A stretch of 12,927 bases of DNA from Clostridia bacterium (GTDB lineage Bacteria; Bacillota; Clostridia; Oscillospirales; CAG-272), in assembly GCA_017461825.1 (NCBI GenBank), contig JAFTXB010000010.1, positions 1-12,927 on the forward strand, in the 5' to 3' direction. Below the pieces are notes generated by a model, which saw only the letters and a list, made by a program, of their open reading frames with translations, had not been told where the DNA came from and ran no database searches. This document shows, in pieces, positions 5,737 to 12,927 of the stretch. Positions within the stretch are counted from its first letter, which is position 1, and every line of letters starts with the position of its first letter. Position numbers and translations under genes: made by a program.

Positions 5737-7518
5737 ATGAATCAAAAACGCGCATCAAGTCTGATGCCGATCCTGGTCTCGACCTGTGGGATCTTTTCCT
5801 TCTTCGGCATTCTGCTCTTTCTTTACCGATCGGGAAATTACCTCCCCTTTCTACCTGCGGCAATCTTCTTTCTCCTGCTCGGCTCGGTCAATCTGCTCCT
5901 TTGGCTGTTCCGCAAAGACATTCCGCTAAAGGCTGCTGCTCCCCTCTCCGACGAAGCAGGTAACGAGGGCACCTCATCGACAGAAAGCGGTTGGAAAAAG
6001 CGCGGAACGTCTATACTGACGGTGCTCCGCAAGCTATCTCATCTGCTTGGAATCGCTTACAACCGTTTACGTGTCAAGCTCGCAGGAATTTTTCTGCTTG
6101 GCGCATTGGTGGGAACCTGCATTTGGTTTGGGGTTCGTGCCTTTGCAGAGCCCACCGTCCCCACACCGGCATACTGGCATTTGGTAGTATTGGTGGCATT
6201 GTTTATCATTGCGATCATCCTTGACAAGCTCTGCAAGCATACCGTAAGCAATGACAGATTTGTAACAGCGCTTCTCAAAAACTTCCGCGCCTTTTTTAAT
6301 TTGGCAAAGATCGTAACGCTCCTGCTCGCTGTTGCGGTGGCGCTGATCATGCTGAACATCTACGATATTCAAAAATACCTCATCTACGCATTTGCGGTGC
6401 TCTTTTATTATGTAGCGACAATGATCCTTGTGTCGCTTGCAGTACATATGCTCCGCCGCGAACTTGATACATCCCCCACCGTTGTCATTCTGCTCCCCTT
6501 TTTCGGTGCAGACGCGAAGGAGCTCTCGGTGATATCCTTTCTCGAAGAAAACACGGGAATTACCCTGCGAAGCCTATGGAGCATCAAATACGTGCGAAAG
6601 ATCCTTCCGATCACTGTTTTGGGCATGCTGTTTCTTCTCTGGTTTTCCACCGGTATCGTGTATGTCGAATCGCACCAAGAGGCAGTTGTGTACCGACTTG
6701 GCTCCATGCAGGAGCAAACGCTGGAGCCCGGGTTACATTTGACGCTCCCCTATCCATTTGACAAAACCGAGATCTACAATACCAAGACCATCAACAAGAT
6801 CACCATTGGATACAAATCCGATGAGAACGTTGATAATGTTTGGACCAAAGATCACGGCGACAGTGAATACAAGCTGTTGCTTGGAAGCGGAAATGAGCTG
6901 GTTTCGCTGAACCTGCGTGTGGAATACAGAATCGATGACCTCAAGGAGTATCTGCAAAACACGACCAGCCCCGACCGTATCGTTGAAGCAAAGGCGTATG
7001 AATTGACCACCAGCCGCACCATGACCACCGATCTGCAAACCCTGCTCACGGTCGACCGCGAGAAATTTGCAAACGATTTTCGTGAGGATCTGGCTGCAGC
7101 CGTTGACGAATCCAATACGGGAATCGAAATTGTCAATGTCATCATGGAAAGCATACATCCGCCTGTTGAGGTAGCTCAGGTCTATCAGGATTTTATCGGC
7201 GTGGGAATCGATGCCGAAAGGATCTTGATCGAAGCTCGGGCGCAAGCCGCCGTGCGCGGCTTTGAGGCAACATCTCAACGCATCCAGATCCTCAATTCGG
7301 CAAACACCGTTTACTACAACCGTGTGGCAACAGCACGTTCCGAGGTTGCGGAATTTATGGCTGCTGTTGAGGCATACAACGGAAATCCCGAAACCTATAC
7401 GTATTATAAATACATGGAAGCCATCGGAACCGCATATCAAGGTGCCAATCTTGTAATTTTGGGCAAGGGCGTTGACGGTTCACGCATCATTTGGGGAACG
7501 CTTACCCCCGTTAATTGA
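5737..7518 (+). CDS. Polytopic HflK-like SPFH/band 7 membrane protein (first gene of the operon)
   Basis: The first half of this 593-residue protein holds about seven hydrophobic segments (roughly 11-30, 36-58, 116-134, 147-163, 191-207, 213-238 and 289-307). The second half is an SPFH domain of HflK type: the last helix leads into GIVYVESHQEAVVYRLG, then EPGLHLTLPYPFDKTE, LLLGSGNELVSLNLRVEYRI (compare the LTGDENIV region of HflK) and VNVIMESIHPPVEVAQVYQDF, followed by an Ala-rich helix (AERILIEARAQAAVRGFEA). SPFH proteins oligomerise into membrane rings or microdomains and, as HflKC, surround the FtsH protease. Classical HflK has one membrane helix, so the long polytopic N-terminus is unusual and may be a distinct module. 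The ATG follows CGGAGG by six bases. It is first in a four-gene operon, 23 bases before the next gene. Confidence 0.85.
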   Translation: MNQKRASSLMPILVSTCGIFSFFGILLFLYRSGNYLPFLPAAIFFLLLGSVNLLLWLFRKDIPLKAAAPLSDEAGNEGTSSTESGWKKRGTSILTVLRKLSHLLGIAYNRLRVKLAGIFLLGALVGTCIWFGVRAFAEPTVPTPAYWHLVVLVALFIIAIILDKLCKHTVSNDRFVTALLKNFRAFFNLAKIVTLLLAVAVALIMLNIYDIQKYLIYAFAVLFYYVATMILVSLAVHMLRRELDTSPTVVILLPFFGADAKELSVISFLEENTGITLRSLWSIKYVRKILPITVLGMLFLLWFSTGIVYVESHQEAVVYRLGSMQEQTLEPGLHLTLPYPFDKTEIYNTKTINKITIGYKSDENVDNVWTKDHGDSEYKLLLGSGNELVSLNLRVEYRIDDLKEYLQNTTSPDRIVEAKAYELTTSRTMTTDLQTLLTVDREKFANDFREDLAAAVDESNTGIEIVNVIMESIHPPVEVAQVYQDFIGVGIDAERILIEARAQAAVRGFEATSQRIQILNSANTVYYNRVATARSEVAEFMAAVEAYNGNPETYTYYKYMEAIGTAYQGANLVILGKGVDGSRIIWGTLTPVN

Positions 7519-7541
7519 AACGAAGGAGTTCTGCTTAAATT

Positions 7542-8618
7542 ATGAAACATAAAACACAACAAGTGCAAAACGAATCGGGTACCGAAGAAACAAAAAAAGC
7601 CGCCTTTCCTTGGGTCAAGATCGTGATCGCCATCGCCCTTGTGATCGTGGTGGGCTATTTTGGCTTTACCTGTGAGGTGCGTGAAGGAAGCTGTGCCGTG
7701 ATCCTGCGGTTTGGCGCACCGCGCGCCGAGATCACCGAAGCGGGGCTGTATTTTAAGCTTCCCTGGCCTTTTGAAACGGTTACGGTATACGATAACAGAT
7801 TGCAGTATCTCGAATCCAATCATCTGGAAACTACCACAAAAGACAACCGCAATATCATTATCCAATCCTATGCGCTCTGGTCGATCGACGATCCGTTGCA
7901 GTTTCACAACAGCATCGGTTCACAAGAAAAGGTGGAATCCTACATCAACGATCAGATATTCAGTGCCACTAACAGCGTTTTGGGATCCTATGAGCTGAAA
8001 TCCTTGCTCTCTTTGGAAAAAGAGGAGATCCGCTCCGACGAGATCCAAGAAAAGATCTATAACGCTGTCAAGAGCACTTGCGAAGCCAGCTACGGAATTT
8101 CTGTAAATGACATCAGTATTTTGCGTATCTCTCTACCGGATACCAACTTGGAAAGTGTATTTGCACAAATGCGCGCCGATCGCCAAAAGGATATTGACAC
8201 CATCATTGCCGAGGCTCAAAAGGATGCCGATAAGATCATATCGGATGCCGACACCGAATACTCCCAGATCATTTCGGGTGCCGAGATCGAGGCATCTGAG
8301 ATCTACGCTAAAACCGAAGCAGAGGTTGCAAAGATCTATGCCGAAGCGCAGGCGGCAAATATGGAGCTCTACCAATTTCTCAAGGAACTGGATACCATCG
8401 TTGCATCGGTATCTCAGGACACCACCCTGGTCGTCACAGCCAACTCCTATCCCTTTAATATTCTTTTGGACTACAGTGATATTTTGACAGATGAATCGGA
8501 TGAAACGGTCGTCAAGGATCTCAACTACATTCTTGCTCAGCTCCCCGAAGACGATCGAAATGCGTTGATTGATGCCATTTATGAATTGATCGAGCAAGCC
8601 GGGGGAACAAGATCATGA
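7542..8618 (+). CDS. HflC-like SPFH/band 7 protein
   Basis: This 358-residue protein has one N-terminal membrane helix (about 24-42) after a polar 23-residue tail. An HflC-type SPFH domain follows: CEVREGSCAVILRFGAP, AGLYFKLPWPFETVTVYDNR, NIIIQSYALWSIDDPLQFH and ISILRISLPDTNLESVFAQMRADRQKD. A long charged, Ala-rich coiled coil (about 210-285, repeats of A-E-A and D-A-D) precedes LYQFLKELDTI and the end. HflC pairs with HflK to form the membrane cage around FtsH. Here it lies between two HflK-like genes, suggesting that the complex is a hetero-oligomer of three proteins. The ribosome site GAAGGAG is 13 bases from the ATG, longer than ideal. Its stop overlaps the start of the next gene (ATGA). 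Confidence 0.87.
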   Translation: MKHKTQQVQNESGTEETKKAAFPWVKIVIAIALVIVVGYFGFTCEVREGSCAVILRFGAPRAEITEAGLYFKLPWPFETVTVYDNRLQYLESNHLETTTKDNRNIIIQSYALWSIDDPLQFHNSIGSQEKVESYINDQIFSATNSVLGSYELKSLLSLEKEEIRSDEIQEKIYNAVKSTCEASYGISVNDISILRISLPDTNLESVFAQMRADRQKDIDTIIAEAQKDADKIISDADTEYSQIISGAEIEASEIYAKTEAEVAKIYAEAQAANMELYQFLKELDTIVASVSQDTTLVVTANSYPFNILLDYSDILTDESDETVVKDLNYILAQLPEDDRNALIDAIYELIEQAGGTRS

Positions 8619-9556
8619 AAAAAAGCTTTTTGGAAGACGTTCTCGGTACGGTCTCACGTTGCTTTATCGTGCTCAGCATCGTCGTCCTCGCCTGCATCGC
8701 CTTTTCGGGGGTTCGTGTGGTGAAAAGCGGTGAAGTAGCAATCGTTTTGCGATTTGGCAAGATCGTTGGAAACACCGCAGAGGAGCAGATCCATGAGCCG
8801 GGACTTCTGTTTACCTTTCCCTATTTCATTGACGAGGTGGTCACGGTTCCCACCGACAATGTGATCCAGCAGACGGTGGAAACGCATTACACCTACGGAG
8901 ATATTGTAGATTGGAAAAACAGCGGCTATCTTATCACGGGGGATCAGAACATCGCGCTTGTCAGCACCTCGGTCAAATACACCGTTTCGGATCCCGTTGC
9001 CTATGCCCTGTATATCAACCAAGCCGACCGCATGATCGATGCCTGCGTCAGCAATGCCATGCTTGAAACCGCCGCCTATACCGATGTGGACGACATTCTC
9101 ACCTCGGGCAAGGAGGTCTATGCAAGATCTGTCATTGAAGAGGCACAAAGGAAACTGACCGCGGCAGGTACGGGGATCACACTGCAAGCAATTGAGCTGA
9201 CAAATGTCAGCATGCCCGAGGAGGTACGCTATGTTTACGAACAGGTAAACGCCTCAACGGTAGAAGCCAGCACCATGATTGAAAACGCAAAGCAATACAG
9301 CAACACCATTCTTCCGCAGGCACAGTCGGTTGCCAACCTAACGGTTCAGTCTGCACAGTCGGCATACGCTTACGCGCTCTCGGCAGCTACGAACGAACTG
9401 AATGAGTTTTGGGGTGTGCTTGAAGAATATCAGGCAACTCCAGACGTTGTACGCGCAAGGATCTACCGCGAAAAGATGGCAAAAGCGCTATCTTCGATCG
9501 GCAAGGTGCGAGTGGTGACCGATGATGACAGCAAGATCATCATCTCAGGAGAATAA
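8615..9556 (+). CDS. Second HflK-like SPFH/band 7 protein
   Basis: The protein is 313 residues with a single N-terminal helix (about 15-33). The SPFH domain reads VVKSGEVAIVLRFGK, EPGLLFTFPYFIDEV and GYLITGDQNIALVSTSVKYT; the last matches the HflK LTGDENIV strand. It continues ITLQAIELTNVSMPEEVRYVYEQV, then a helical tail (about 215-290) with an Ala/Gln-rich stretch. It resembles the SPFH part of the operon's first protein but lacks the polytopic N-terminus, so the two are best read as diverged paralogues. The start overlaps the preceding stop by four bases with a GGGGGA upstream, which implies coupled translation. The next gene, the metal ATPase, begins five bases after the stop. Confidence 0.86.
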   Translation: MKKSFLEDVLGTVSRCFIVLSIVVLACIAFSGVRVVKSGEVAIVLRFGKIVGNTAEEQIHEPGLLFTFPYFIDEVVTVPTDNVIQQTVETHYTYGDIVDWKNSGYLITGDQNIALVSTSVKYTVSDPVAYALYINQADRMIDACVSNAMLETAAYTDVDDILTSGKEVYARSVIEEAQRKLTAAGTGITLQAIELTNVSMPEEVRYVYEQVNASTVEASTMIENAKQYSNTILPQAQSVANLTVQSAQSAYAYALSAATNELNEFWGVLEEYQATPDVVRARIYREKMAKALSSIGKVRVVTDDDSKIIISGE

Positions 9557-9561
9557 CGCCT

Positions 9562-11481
9562 ATGAAAAATATCAATCATACAGGAAGTGACAATCTTGAA
9601 GCGCTGTCCGGCTCTGATTTGAGCCGTTCGAAAAAAAGAAAGTTAAAGACAGAGATCATCTCGGCGGCGATCGCGCTCTCATGTATTGCGATCGGTCTGA
9701 TATATGAATATCTCCTGCCCGGCAATGCGGTGATTGCTCCCCTGCTTTACACGGTCGCGTTTTTGGCAGAGGGATTGCCTGTATTGAAATCGGCAATAAA
9801 GGGCGTATTTACACGCGACTTTACCAACGCTATGGAAATGCTGGTGTCAATTGCCATCATTGCATGCTACCTGTCGGGAGAGCTGATCCTATCCGCGATC
9901 ATTCCCTTGATCTTGAATCTTGCGCATTTTCTCGAGGAGCGAAGTATTGTAGGCGGCAGGGACATCATTGACGGATTACGTCAAATGCAGCAGAGCACGG
10001 CGGTTTTGATCGACGGTGACACGGAGCGCCGCGTAGATGCAAAGAACCTGCAAATCGGACAAAGGATCCTCATTAAGCCGGGTGCCGGAGTACCGATCGA
10101 CGGTAAGATCATCAGCGGCGAATCGCATATCGACCAAAAATCGCTGACCGGTGAACCCGAGCCCGTGCGCGTAAAAGTAGGAGACTCGGTATTTGCCGGA
10201 ACGGTAAACCTTGACAGTCAGCTTATGGTTGAGGTGCAAAAGGAGTTCGTCGACACCTCGTTTTCACATATTCTGTCTTTTTTAGAAAAAGCCGAAAAGA
10301 TCGCAGTACCTGAATCGCGTTTGATCGACCGATTTATGCGCTACTACATCCCCTTTATTCTTGCCATTGCAGCCGCAGTTGCGCTGTTCACATCGGATCT
10401 GAGCAAAGCAATCGCCATTTTGGTAGTCTCCTGCCCATGCGGACAGATGCTGGTCAGCTCAGCACCCATGATCGCAGCCCTATCAGTTGCGACCAAGCGA
10501 GGAATCCTGATCAAAAACTCAAAATTTATTGAAGAGCTGGGTGAGATCAACGCTGTGGTCTTTGATAAAACAGGAACCATTACCGAAGGCGCGCTGGCAT
10601 TGACCTCGCATGTTACGGCTGACGGTGTGGACGAGAACGAACTGCTTGATACGGCGCTCATGCTCTCCTCGGTCTCCAACCACCCGATCTCACAGGCTGT
10701 GGTTGCGTCACTGAAGGACCGCACACCCAACAATCTCGGCTATACCTTGACCGAGCTTTCGGGAAAAGGGTTGGAGGCAACTTCGCCAACCGATGGAACT
10801 GTGTTACGCTTTGGTAACCTAAAATGGTTGCGCTCGCTTGGCATTGAAGTACCGCAAAATATCGTGGATCAATGCATCGGCTCTGTCAGTTATGTTTCGA
10901 AAAACGGAATGTTGCTCGGTGCACTCTGCTTCAATGATACACCGCGTCCGGAGGCAAGCAGTACCGTTGAAAAGCTCAAAAGTTTGGGCATTGACCGTTT
11001 TGTAATGCTGACGGGTGACCGCCAAGAAGTGGCGCAACGCATTTGCGCCGCAACCGGAATCGACGAATATCAGGCACAGCTGTTACCTGAGGATAAGCTG
11101 ACCGCCATTCAGTCGATTAAGTCCGAGCATAAAGTACTGGCGATCGGTGACGGTATCAATGACGCGCTGGCACTCAAGGAGGCACATGTAGGAATTGCGA
11201 TGGGGGCAATGGGCTCGGATCTCGCCATTCAATCGGCTGACGTTGCCTTGATGAGCGACAACCTCATGAATATTCCGCTCTCGGTTATTCTCGCCCGAAA
11301 AACGAGAAGCATCATCTATCAAAATCTTGTGCTTTCTCTTTGCATCAGTTTTTTGATGATCCTGCTCTCCACCTTTGGCGTCATCAGCGTGTTGGCGGGC
11401 TCGATCCTGCACAATGTCGGTGCCTTTGCGGTGATCCTCAACAGCTCGCGTATTCTAAAGCTGAATCAACTCAAACTATAA
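9562..11481 (+). CDS. P1B-type metal-transporting P-type ATPase without N-terminal metal-binding domain
   Basis: Landmarks of the 639-residue protein run in order. Four early hydrophobic segments (about 31-125) precede the actuator domain with TGEPEPV (196-202). The membrane metal site is CPC (291-293) in VVSCPCGQMLVSSAP, followed by the phosphorylation loop DKTGT (Asp335), the P1B His-Pro motif SNHP (372-375), TGDR (484-487) and GDGINDALAL (529-538). Two last helices contain LHNVGAFAVILNSSR (616-630). It exports or imports a soft transition metal at the cost of ATP; the metal is uncertain. The loop after CPC is Gly-Gln rather than the usual Ala-Leu, and the Lys and Asp found in the last two helices of Zn/Cd pumps are not seen. 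The HNxG in the last helix occurs in another P1B subgroup. No HMA domain or His-rich tail is present. AGGAG lies ten bases upstream. It is the last gene of the operon. Confidence 0.9.
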   Translation: MKNINHTGSDNLEALSGSDLSRSKKRKLKTEIISAAIALSCIAIGLIYEYLLPGNAVIAPLLYTVAFLAEGLPVLKSAIKGVFTRDFTNAMEMLVSIAIIACYLSGELILSAIIPLILNLAHFLEERSIVGGRDIIDGLRQMQQSTAVLIDGDTERRVDAKNLQIGQRILIKPGAGVPIDGKIISGESHIDQKSLTGEPEPVRVKVGDSVFAGTVNLDSQLMVEVQKEFVDTSFSHILSFLEKAEKIAVPESRLIDRFMRYYIPFILAIAAAVALFTSDLSKAIAILVVSCPCGQMLVSSAPMIAALSVATKRGILIKNSKFIEELGEINAVVFDKTGTITEGALALTSHVTADGVDENELLDTALMLSSVSNHPISQAVVASLKDRTPNNLGYTLTELSGKGLEATSPTDGTVLRFGNLKWLRSLGIEVPQNIVDQCIGSVSYVSKNGMLLGALCFNDTPRPEASSTVEKLKSLGIDRFVMLTGDRQEVAQRICAATGIDEYQAQLLPEDKLTAIQSIKSEHKVLAIGDGINDALALKEAHVGIAMGAMGSDLAIQSADVALMSDNLMNIPLSVILARKTRSIIYQNLVLSLCISFLMILLSTFGVISVLAGSILHNVGAFAVILNSSRILKLNQLKL

Positions 11482-11485
11482 AATA

Positions 11486-11525
11486 AACCACCCGTTTGCT
11501 GAAACGCAAACGGGTGGTTCTTTTT
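11486..11525. terminator. Bidirectional terminator between the ATPase gene and pfkA
   Basis: A perfect 14-bp stem (11486-11499 with 11506-11519), loop TGAAAC, has C plus five T on one side and an A-rich flank on the other. It begins five bases after the ATPase stop and ends eight bases before the pfkA stop, so it can serve both convergent genes. Confidence 0.88.
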
Positions 11526-11532
11526 GATTCTA

Positions 11533-12609
11533 TCAGCATCCAACATCGGATGCGACTTTGTAGAGATTGTTGATCTCGTTTTGACGCTTCTTGGAAAGCG
11601 CCTTCATTTTCTCAATCTGCTCGGCGGTAAACTTGTCCAGATCCCCGTCCTTAAGCTTGTTTTTATACATACGGTCGGCAATCAGGGCAAACGCAATATC
11701 AACGGGAACGATCTCGTCATCAAGTTGACACATCACCACATTGCTCTTACCGGCAACCAAAAGTTCAACCGCCTTGACACCCATTTCAGCCGCGGTTGTG
11801 CGGTCTCTTACAGTGGGATTGCCACCGCGAACAACGTGCGCCAGACGCATGAATTTGGTTTCAACGCCGGTCTCTGCCTCAATCTTCTTGGCAAGCGTTT
11901 CGGAGTATGGCGTTCCGTCGGGATTAAACATACCCTCGGAGACCACCACGATCATACCTCTCTTGCCAGCGGCGCGCAGGGTGCGGATCTTTTCGATTGC
12001 CGCTGCCTCATCAAAAGGCATCTCGGGAATGGCAACCGCTACAGCTCCCGATGCGACAGCCGCATAAAGAGCGATCTGTCCGCAATCGCGTCCCATGACC
12101 TCGACCACATTCAAGCGTTCGTGAGACTCGCAGGTATCACGCAACTTATCAATGATCTCCACCGTGGTGTTGATAGATGTATCAAGACCGATGGTATAGT
12201 CGGTTGCGGTAATATCGTTGTCAATGGTACCGGGAAGTCCGATAGACGGAATTCCGTGGAAAGTCATATCGGTGGCACCGCGGAAGGTTCCGTCTCCGCC
12301 AATGCAGACCAATGCGTCAATATCATTTTCATGGCAGGTCTTGACAGCCTGTTGCATTCCCTCTTCGGTCTTGAATTCGGGGCAACGGCTGGAATACAGG
12401 AACGTACCGCCCTTGGACATAACCGAACCTACGCTCTGTTGAGTCAGAGGGACAAGATCTCCTTTGATCAGTCCTGCGTAGCCACCGACAACGCCGACGA
12501 CCTCTATACCCATGGAATACGCCTTGTTGACCACTGCTTTTATACAGGAATTCATACCGGGAGCATCTCCGCCCGAGGTCAAAATTCCGATTTTTCTGAA
12601 TGCTGCCAT
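11533..12609 (-). CDS. pfkA: ATP-dependent 6-phosphofructokinase
   Basis: The 358-residue protein shows the group A PFK landmarks: GILTSGGDAPGMN (8-20), SKGGTFLYSSRCPEF, the nucleotide motif IGGDGTF (103-109), the catalytic segment PGTIDND (126-132, with Asp130 as base), MGRDCG (172-177) and the fructose-6-phosphate region with RGGNPTVRDR. The Gly in GGDG, rather than the GGDD of pyrophosphate-dependent enzymes, indicates ATP as phosphoryl donor. It makes fructose 1,6-bisphosphate in the committed step of glycolysis in the cytoplasm. It is about 35 residues longer than the usual 320; the extra is mostly a charged C-terminal helix. AGAGGA sits nine bases before the ATG. It is monocistronic with its own promoter and convergent with the ATPase operon. 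Confidence 0.95.
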   Translation of the reverse strand: MAAFRKIGILTSGGDAPGMNSCIKAVVNKAYSMGIEVVGVVGGYAGLIKGDLVPLTQQSVGSVMSKGGTFLYSSRCPEFKTEEGMQQAVKTCHENDIDALVCIGGDGTFRGATDMTFHGIPSIGLPGTIDNDITATDYTIGLDTSINTTVEIIDKLRDTCESHERLNVVEVMGRDCGQIALYAAVASGAVAVAIPEMPFDEAAAIEKIRTLRAAGKRGMIVVVSEGMFNPDGTPYSETLAKKIEAETGVETKFMRLAHVVRGGNPTVRDRTTAAEMGVKAVELLVAGKSNVVMCQLDDEIVPVDIAFALIADRMYKNKLKDGDLDKFTAEQIEKMKALSKKRQNEINNLYKVASDVGC

Positions 12610-12676
12610 AATCGTTTATCCTCTCTTTTCTCCATCCATATCAAAAGGTAACTCACTCAAATTTGTACCACTCTAT

Positions 12677-12705
12677 ATTTTAATATATTCTGCGAAAAAA
12701 ATCAA
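12677..12705 (-). promoter_or_regulatory. SigA-type promoter for pfkA
   Basis: On the minus strand TTGATT (12700-12705), a 17-bp T-rich spacer and TAAAAT (12677-12682) end 67 bases before the ATG. A/T-rich DNA upstream could act as an UP element. Confidence 0.65.
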
Positions 12706-12786
12706 GATGTTATGCAAAAATTTCTTTGAAAAAATTGTTAAAAAATAAACACTTTCAAAAAATTGGCCTGTAAATGGCAAAAAAAA

Positions 12787-12927
12787 GGGCTCTTTGTCAA
12801 TAGTTGGGGTGAAAAAAATCTGACGAAAAGATAAAGAATTAAGGAATCGCATAGGAAAAGCGTCACGAAGCGTAGCGGAGTGGCGCTTTTCCTATGCGCC
12901 GGCGCGACCTTGGTGGGAGAACATAAA
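12787..12927. mobile_element. Candidate insertion-sequence end (ISL3-like), running off the window
   Basis: At 12787 the AT-rich intergenic DNA gives way to GGGCTCTTTGTCAATAG followed by TTGGGGTG. This resembles the GGCTCTTTGTC-like inverted repeats I associate with ISL3-family elements. No transposase starts before base 12927, and the partner end is outside the window. The GC content also rises towards the end. The call rests only on this terminal-like sequence and may be wrong; a dispersed non-coding repeat is the main alternative. Confidence 0.35.
12848..12898. repeat. Long hairpin with 15-bp perfect outer stem
   Basis: CGCATAGGAAAAGCG (12848-12862) pairs perfectly with CGCTTTTCCTATGCG (12884-12898). 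Pairing extends through TCAC with GTGG (one T-G wobble) to a 19-bp stem with a 13-nt loop GAAGCGTAGCGGA. A 10-bp palindrome GCGCCGGCGC (12896-12905) overlaps the right arm. No T run follows, so it is not a simple terminator. Confidence 0.7.

Noticed and set aside
6733..7440. 235-codon minus-strand open frame
   Set aside because: Antisense to the SPFH domain of the first operon gene; no independent signal.
7542..9556. Classical hflK-hflC pair controlling FtsH
   Set aside because: There are three SPFH genes, no ftsH or hflX, and a metal ATPase in the same operon, so the textbook role is not assumed.
11533..12609. Pyrophosphate-dependent phosphofructokinase
   Set aside because: The nucleotide motif is GGDG, typical of ATP-dependent enzymes, not GGDD.
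11524..12651. 375-codon plus-strand open frame
   Set aside because: Antisense shadow of pfkA; it also runs through the terminator region.

Overview
The window looks like chromosomal DNA from a low-to-mid GC Gram-positive of class Clostridia, probably a gut Oscillospiraceae/Ruminococcaceae relative. This is inferred from SigA-type promoters with near-consensus boxes and 17-18 bp spacers, AGGAGG-type ribosome sites, a Thr/Glu-rich surface protein ending in a membrane segment plus KKKED, and a small-peptide signature (EDVITTSG) that I associate with that group. No rRNA, tRNA or CRISPR array was seen.

Region 1 (1-3230) is a patchwork of gene fragments. The first ORF joins the ATP-binding N-terminus of RecN to a surface-anchored protein. 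It is followed by a terminator, a long hairpin, a frameshifted remnant of a paralogous surface protein, and a small EDVITTSG peptide gene with a one-base frameshift near its start. On the minus strand lie a 64-codon ORF joining a macro-domain N-terminus to what looks like an ADP-ribosylglycohydrolase C-terminus, an HD-domain hydrolase lacking its N-terminus, and an intact sugar O-acetyltransferase. Several breakpoints in about 3 kb mean either a real recombination or decay hotspot, or assembly artefacts.

Region 2 (3230-3853) has no convincing protein gene. It has strong divergent promoters at 3285-3363, and the plus-strand promoter leads through about 400 nt to a strong terminator at 3770-3828. 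This could be an ncRNA unit or a decayed gene.

Region 3 (3854-11525) is well ordered. A GH3 NagZ-type glycosidase is transcribed leftwards from a perfect TTGACA-17-TATAAT promoter. Divergently, a TTGACT-17-TATAAT promoter drives a tight four-gene operon: a polytopic HflK-like SPFH protein, an HflC-like protein, a second HflK-like protein and a P1B-type metal ATPase without an N-terminal metal-binding domain. No FtsH gene is nearby. The operon suggests a membrane-microdomain assembly built around a transition-metal pump and is the best candidate in the window for a little-described system. It ends in a perfect 14-bp hairpin terminator shared with the convergent next gene.

Region 4 (11533-12927) holds pfkA (ATP-dependent 6-phosphofructokinase, minus strand) with its own promoter. 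Beyond it is a stretch starting GGGCTCTTTGTCAATAG that resembles an insertion-sequence end and carries a 19-bp-stem hairpin.
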